From assembly GCA_005888435.1 (NCBI GenBank), contig VAXO01000036.1:1-55483 (forward strand): a stretch of DNA of 55,483 nucleotides, given 5' to 3'. The translations under genes and the position numbers were made by a program. The first letter of the stretch is position 1, and each line of letters opens with the position of its first letter. Below are positions 51,146 to 55,483 of this stretch, one piece after another. A model generated the notes under the pieces. The model made no database searches. It saw only the letters and a list, made by a program, of their open reading frames with translations, and was not told the origin of the DNA. The DNA is from Actinomycetota bacterium. GTDB taxonomy: Bacteria > Actinomycetota > Thermoleophilia > Gaiellales > Gaiellaceae.

Positions 51146-52230
51146 CGTACGCTCTCATCCTTGGCGAGATCGGCCAGGAGGTAAAGGGAGCCCGTGACGA
51201 GCAGCGGGCCGCCCCCGGCCCGTGCCGACGCGAGCGCCTCGACCGGGTCCTCGACGGCCTCGACCTCGGCGAAGTAACGGCGGGCGCGCTCTGCGAGGTC
51301 GGACGCGGACAGCGCCCGCGTGCTGCTCGAGCGCGTCGCGACGAAGCGGTCGCCGAGCGCCGAGAACGCGGCCAGCATGCCCTCCACGTCCTTGTCGGCG
51401 AGGATCGAGGCGACGACGGTGTAGCGCTCGCTCGGCAGCCTGGCCAGGACATAGCCCACGCCCCCGAGGTTGTGGGCGCCGTCCCAGATCTCGAGGGGGT
51501 CGTCGCTCACGCGCTCGAGGCGGCCGGGCAGGCTCACGCTCACGTGGCCGTCGACCGGCCGGCCAAGGTAGGCCTCAGCGGCCGAGATTGCGATCGCGAG
51601 GTTGCTGCGTCCCGCGAGGACGACCTCCGCGGCGCCATTCTCGAGCGCCAGCCCCTCCCACTCGGGCTCGGTCAGGACGACGGTCGCGCCTGGCTGCACC
51701 ACCGCGAGCTTCTCGCCGGCGATCGCCTCGCGCGTCGTGCCGAGGACCTCGGTGTGCTCGAGCGAGACGTTCGTCAGCACCTGGACCGGCGAGCGCAGGA
51801 CGTTCGTCGCGTCGTAGCGACCGCCAAGTCCTGCCTCGACGACCGCGACGTCGACGGCGGTCGCGGCAAACTCGGCGAGCGCCGCGGCGGTCACCAACTC
51901 GAATTGCGTCGCCTCGAGACGCTCGGCCGCTTCGCGCACGCGCTCGATCGCGGCCTCGAAGTCCGCATCGCTCCCGTGTACGCGGATGCGCTCGCTCCAG
52001 GCGCGCACGTGCGGCGAGAGGTAGGCGCCGACCGCGAGCCCGGACTGTGCGAGCAATTCCTCGATCGTGCGCGCGACCGTCGACTTGCCGTTCGTTCCCA
52101 CGACATGGATCGACGGGTAGCGCAGCTGCGGCCGGCCGAGCTCCGCGAGCAGCGCCTCGATGCGGTCGAGCCCGAAGCCGTCCTTCGGCCAGGGGCTCAG
52201 CGATTCCACATAGTCAATTGGTGAGCGCAT
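51121..52230 (-). CDS. folC: Bifunctional folylpolyglutamate/dihydrofolate synthase
   Basis: A 369-residue Mur-ligase-fold enzyme: VVGTNGKSTVARTIEELLAQ (P-loop), AYLSPHVRAWSERIRV, VEAGLGGRYDATNVL, NVSLEHTEVLG and IWDGAHNLGG. It adds glutamate to (dihydro)folate. It is somewhat shorter than E. coli FolC (~420 aa). ATG at 52230 overlaps valS by 17 bp. Confidence 0.93.
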   Translation of the reverse strand: MRSPIDYVESLSPWPKDGFGLDRIEALLAELGRPQLRYPSIHVVGTNGKSTVARTIEELLAQSGLAVGAYLSPHVRAWSERIRVHGSDADFEAAIERVREAAERLEATQFELVTAAALAEFAATAVDVAVVEAGLGGRYDATNVLRSPVQVLTNVSLEHTEVLGTTREAIAGEKLAVVQPGATVVLTEPEWEGLALENGAAEVVLAGRSNLAIAISAAEAYLGRPVDGHVSVSLPGRLERVSDDPLEIWDGAHNLGGVGYVLARLPSERYTVVASILADKDVEGMLAAFSALGDRFVATRSSSTRALSASDLAERARRYFAEVEAVEDPVEALASARAGGGPLLVTGSLYLLADLAKDESVRWRTLARG

Positions 52231-54619
52231 CGAGCTCCCGCTGGTAGCGCGCGAGCTTCTCCCGCTCCGCATCGACGACTTGCGCGGGCGCGTTCTCCAC
52301 GAAGCGCTCGTTCGCGAGGATGCCCTCGGCGCGGGCGATCTCCTTCTCGAGGCGCTCGATCTCCGCCGCCGCGTTGCCGTCACCGTCCTCGCGGGGCCGG
52401 ACGACCGCCTCGAAGATGCGCAGCTCCTCCCCTTCGAGCGGCATGCGCACGCCGCTTCGGCGGAACATCTCGGCGGCCTCCTGCACGCGCGTGAGCGCAC
52501 CGGCTTGCGACTCGCCTCCGGCCTCGGGCCACGGTGTGACGATCAGCCGCGACCGCCGCTCGGGCAGGTTCGACCAGATCTCCTCAGTGACGTGCGGCAT
52601 CGCAGGGTGCAGTAGCGTCAGCAGCCGCTCGAGCGCCGCGGTCGCGGTCGCGCGCGCGTCCGCGTCGCCGTCGTAGAGCCGCGGCTTCACCGCTTCCGCG
52701 TACCAGTCGCAGAAGTCGTCGAACGTGAGGTGGTACAGCTCGTCGACGAGGTGCGAGAAGTCGAACTCGTCGAGGTGGCGCTCGATGCGGCGCTGCGTCT
52801 GTGCGAGCCGCGCGAGAATCCAGTGCTCCTCGAGCGTGCGCGGCCGCTGCTCGGGCACAGCCCCTTCCGACGCAAGGATGATCAGCCGCGCGACGTTCCA
52901 GAGCTTGTTCGCGAGCTTGCGACCCTCGTCGATCGCGCCCTCCGAGAAACGGACGTCCTGCGACGACGCCATCTTCATCAGCCCGTAGCGCATCGCATCG
53001 GCACCGTACGCGTCGATTACTGCAAGCGGGTTCATGCCGGTGCCGAGGCTCTTCGACATCCGGCCGCCGGTCGGCGCGTGCACCGTCGAGTGGATGACGA
53101 CGTCGGTGAACGGCACGTCGCCCATCAGCTCGAGCCCGGAGAAGATCATCCGGTTCTCCCAGAGCCGGATGATGTCGCGCGCCGTCGTGTTCAGGTCGCC
53201 CGGGTAGAACTGCCGCAGGTCGGGCGTGTCGTCGGGCCAGCCGAGCGTCGCGAACGGCCACAGAGCCGACGAGAACCACGTGTCGAGCACATCGGTCGAG
53301 CGCGTGAGCTGTTGCGAATCGCACTCCGTGCACGCGTGCGGCTCCGTCTCGGCGACGGTGACGTGCCCGTCGGGGCACTCCCACACGGGCAGCTGGTGGC
53401 CCCACCAGATCTGGCGCGAGATGTTCCAGTCGGGCGCTTCTTCGAGGGAGGAGATCGCGAACCGATGCTGCGACTCGGGGTGGTAGCGCACGCGCCCGCT
53501 GCGCAGCGCCTCGAGCGCGGGCTGCTTCAGCTCCTCCATCGAGCACCACCACTGGAGCGAGATGCGCGGCTCGATGCGACTTCCGCATCGATCGCAGACG
53601 GCGACCGTGTGCCGGTATGACTCGCGCTGTTCGAGGCGGCCGTGCTCCTTCAGCCATTCGAGCACGCGCGCGTCGGCTTCCTCCTGCGTCAGCCCCTCGT
53701 ACTCCCCCACCTGTGCGTTCATGCGTCCGTCGGGCCCGATCACCGTGAGCTCCGGCAGGCCGTGGTCGCGCCCGATCTCGTAATCCAGCGGGTCGTGACC
53801 CGGCGTCACCTTCAGCGCGCCGGTGCCGAAGTCCCGCTCGACGCGCTCGTCCGCGATCACCGGCACGCGGCGCTCGACGACGGGGACGATCACCTCGCGG
53901 CCGACCAGCGCCTTGTAGCGCTCGTCCTCCGGGTGCACGGCGACCGCCACGTCCGCGAGGATCGTCGCCGGCCGCACGGTGGCGATCGTGATGTGTCCGT
54001 CGCCGTCGGCGAGCGGATACCGGACGTACGTGAGCGTGTCGTCGACCTCGACGTGCGCGAGCTCGAGATCGGAGAGCGAGGTCAGGTGGAACGGGCACCA
54101 GTTGATGATCCGGTTCGCGCGGTAGATCCAGCCCTTGTCGTAGAGATGCACGAAGAAGCGCATCACCGCCCGCACGTATCCCTCGTCCATGGTGAAGCGC
54201 TCGCGCCGGTAGTCGAGCGACGCGCCCGTGCGGCGGAACTGGAACATGATCTTCCCGCCGTACTCGCGCAGCCATTCCCAAACGCGCTGCTCGAATGCCT
54301 CGCGGCCCAGGTCCTGGCGCGTCTTCCCCTCTGTCGCGAGGTGCTTCTCGACCGCGTTTTGCGTCGAGATGCCGGCGTGGTCGAAGCCGGGTTGGAAGAG
54401 CGCGTTGTAGCCCTGCATGCGGCGCGTGCGGACGATCGTGTCCGCGAGCGAGAGCTGGAGCGCGTGGCCGAGGTGCAGGTCGCCCGTGACGTTCGGCGGC
54501 GGGTGGGCGATCGCGAAGCTCTCGCGCGAGGGGTCGGGATCGGCGTTGTAGTGCCCCTCTTCCTCCCACGTCCGCTGCCAGCGCTCTTCGACGCCCTCGG
54601 GCTTGTAGAAAGGTTCCAT
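52214..54619 (-). CDS. valS: Valyl-tRNA synthetase
   Basis: An 801-residue class Ia synthetase: PPPNVTGDLHLGHALQLSLA (HIGH motif, residues 49-52 HLGH), the editing domain around IATVRPATILADVAVAVHPE, WNISRQIWWGHQLPVWECPD, a zinc-like CTECDSQQL, HAPTGGRMSKSLGTGMNPL (KMSKS), an anticodon-binding domain and a C-terminal coiled-coil arm (AAAEIERLEKEIARAEGILA). It is slightly short for ValS but complete. The ~95-nt leader shows no T-box core. Confidence 0.96.
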   Translation of the reverse strand: MEPFYKPEGVEERWQRTWEEEGHYNADPDPSRESFAIAHPPPNVTGDLHLGHALQLSLADTIVRTRRMQGYNALFQPGFDHAGISTQNAVEKHLATEGKTRQDLGREAFEQRVWEWLREYGGKIMFQFRRTGASLDYRRERFTMDEGYVRAVMRFFVHLYDKGWIYRANRIINWCPFHLTSLSDLELAHVEVDDTLTYVRYPLADGDGHITIATVRPATILADVAVAVHPEDERYKALVGREVIVPVVERRVPVIADERVERDFGTGALKVTPGHDPLDYEIGRDHGLPELTVIGPDGRMNAQVGEYEGLTQEEADARVLEWLKEHGRLEQRESYRHTVAVCDRCGSRIEPRISLQWWCSMEELKQPALEALRSGRVRYHPESQHRFAISSLEEAPDWNISRQIWWGHQLPVWECPDGHVTVAETEPHACTECDSQQLTRSTDVLDTWFSSALWPFATLGWPDDTPDLRQFYPGDLNTTARDIIRLWENRMIFSGLELMGDVPFTDVVIHSTVHAPTGGRMSKSLGTGMNPLAVIDAYGADAMRYGLMKMASSQDVRFSEGAIDEGRKLANKLWNVARLIILASEGAVPEQRPRTLEEHWILARLAQTQRRIERHLDEFDFSHLVDELYHLTFDDFCDWYAEAVKPRLYDGDADARATATAALERLLTLLHPAMPHVTEEIWSNLPERRSRLIVTPWPEAGGESQAGALTRVQEAAEMFRRSGVRMPLEGEELRIFEAVVRPREDGDGNAAAEIERLEKEIARAEGILANERFVENAPAQVVDAEREKLARYQRELDALTN

Positions 54620-54713
54620 CTCGCGCGCGATCCTAGCCTCGCCTCGGAGGCGCCTCAGGGGACCGGTGAGATCACGCAGCGACTATGGCTCGGAGTCTAG
54701 CGAGAGGCGATGC

Positions 54714-55483
54714 CTAGCGCCCCACGATGTAGCCCTGCATGCCGCGCGGGTTCGCGGCGCCTTTCAGCAAGCCGTCCTCGCGGGCGACAGCGCTGACGCG
54801 GCCGAGCGACCAGTCGCCCGTCACCACCACGTCGTGGCCGCGCTCACGGAGGGCCCGGGCGACGTCGTCGCCGAAGCGAGCCTCGAGCTCGACCTCCCGC
54901 GGCTTGCTGTCGCGCGGATAGAAGGAGCTGGGGAAGTGGTTCGTGTCGAAGCTCGGAGCGTCGATCGCCTCCTGCAGGTTGAGCCCGCCGTGCACGTGAC
55001 GCAAGAAGAAGTTGAGCGACCACTGGTCCTGCTGGTCGCCACCCGGCGTGCCGAACGCGAGGTAGGGATCTCCTCCGCGGAAAGCGAGTGAGGGCGAGAG
55101 CGTTGTCCGCGGGCGCTTGCCCGGCTCGAGAGAGTTCGGCAACCCCTCCTCGAGCCAGAACATCTGGGCGCGCGTCCCGAGCGGGAAGCCGAGCTTCGGC
55201 ACGACCGGCGAGCTCCACAGCCACCCGCCGGAGGGCGTCGCGGAGACGAGGTTGCCCCAGCGATCCGCCACGTCCACATGGCACGTGTCGCTCGCGCGCG
55301 TCGGCTCGCCGGCGCCTGCCACGACAGCGCCGGTGACGGGCGAAGGCAGCCGCGGACCGTCGCCGCCGGGCCGCAGCTCCGCCGACGCCGTTTCGCCGAC
55401 GAGCGCGCGGCGCTCTTCGGCGTACTCCTTGCTCAGCAGCAGGTCGAGGGGGACGTCGACGAAGTCGGGATCGCCGTACCACG
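54714..55483 (-). CDS. Gamma-glutamyltransferase family protein (5' end outside window)
   Basis: The visible frame reads from the right edge (WYGDPDFVDVPLDLLLSKEY) to a stop at 54714. It covers the end of the large subunit and the small subunit. The nucleophile region is SDTCHVDVADRWGNLVSATP, in which the Thr before Cys-His corresponds to the autoprocessing Thr (usual TTH reads TCH here). Then PVVPKLGFPLGTRAQMFWLE, GKRPRTTLSPSLAF, AFGTPGGDQQDQWSLNFFLR. Such Ntn hydrolases cleave gamma-glutamyl or acyl amide bonds; the non-canonical TCH and bulky residues suggest a GGT-like branch, so substrate is uncertain. Confidence 0.88.
   Translation of the reverse strand, partial: WYGDPDFVDVPLDLLLSKEYAEERRALVGETASAELRPGGDGPRLPSPVTGAVVAGAGEPTRASDTCHVDVADRWGNLVSATPSGGWLWSSPVVPKLGFPLGTRAQMFWLEEGLPNSLEPGKRPRTTLSPSLAFRGGDPYLAFGTPGGDQQDQWSLNFFLRHVHGGLNLQEAIDAPSFDTNHFPSSFYPRDSKPREVELEARFGDDVARALRERGHDVVVTGDWSLGRVSAVAREDGLLKGAANPRGMQGYIVGR

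Noticed and set aside
54620-54713. T-box riboswitch upstream of valS
   Set aside because: The gap is only about 94 nt and lacks the GGTGGnACCGCG-type antiterminator core.

Overview
The window is a dense, high-GC bacterial chromosome segment that looks like an actinobacterium, most likely class Thermoleophilia (Gaiellales/Solirubrobacterales-like). This is inferred from gene content and order, not from a marker tree. Supporting points are the block valS-folC-ndk-maf-mreBCD-mrdA-rodA ... rne-rplU-rpmA-obg-nadD-rsfS, a UdgX-type uracil-DNA glycosylase, a helical C-terminal extension on L21, frequent GTG/TTG starts and many 4-bp start/stop overlaps. No stretch longer than about 300 bases lacks a gene. 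I saw no rRNA, CRISPR array, insertion sequence or prophage.

Left part (1-14.1 kb): a MASE1 histidine kinase cut by the window edge and a LysR regulator are divergent. A long minus-strand run (about 13.2 down to 2.5 kb) then carries a ZIP metal transporter, a metallo-beta-lactamase-fold hydrolase, a holin-like/phosphodiesterase fusion, a DUF218 protein, a family 2 glycosyltransferase, a cardiolipin-synthase-like enzyme, a 14-helix MFS exporter, an LPG-synthase-type flippase, a Sap/GAP membrane protein and a PRC-barrel protein. Most are translationally coupled, suggesting one envelope-lipid operon. A double CHRD protein lies upstream of it, behind a strong palindrome.

Middle (14-31.8 kb): a secreted hydrolase/alpha-barrel fusion, a coiled-coil protein, two c-di-GMP enzymes (GGDEF plus HD-GYP, and CACHE-HAMP-GAF-GGDEF), UdgX, several small proteins, a 2-oxoglutarate dehydrogenase E1 gene broken by an apparent 34-nt deletion that removes its thiamine-diphosphate NN motif, an Ig-repeat secreted protein, and a three-gene operon of secreted proteins.

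Right part (31.9-55.5 kb): the primary-type sigma factor; then a small accessory spot with a decayed glyoxalase (VOC) gene, tRNA-Ala(GGC), an I-Ssp6803I-like PD-(D/E)XK nuclease whose reading frame ends inside the tRNA gene, and a secreted HNH-like protein. After a GT39-like membrane protein come the housekeeping blocks for ribosome assembly, RNA decay (RNase E/G), cell-shape control (MreBCD, PBP2, RodA), nucleotide and folate metabolism and ValS. The last gene is a gamma-glutamyltransferase cut by the edge. A MarR-cupin-cupin cassette with a clear operator/promoter sits between rodA and rne.

The observations I consider most worth following are the tRNA-overlapping homing-type nuclease, the odhA deletion, the holin-phosphodiesterase fusion inside the lipid operon, the secreted trio beside the sigma factor, and the GGGGTCnGACCCC palindromes found in two separate intergenic sites.
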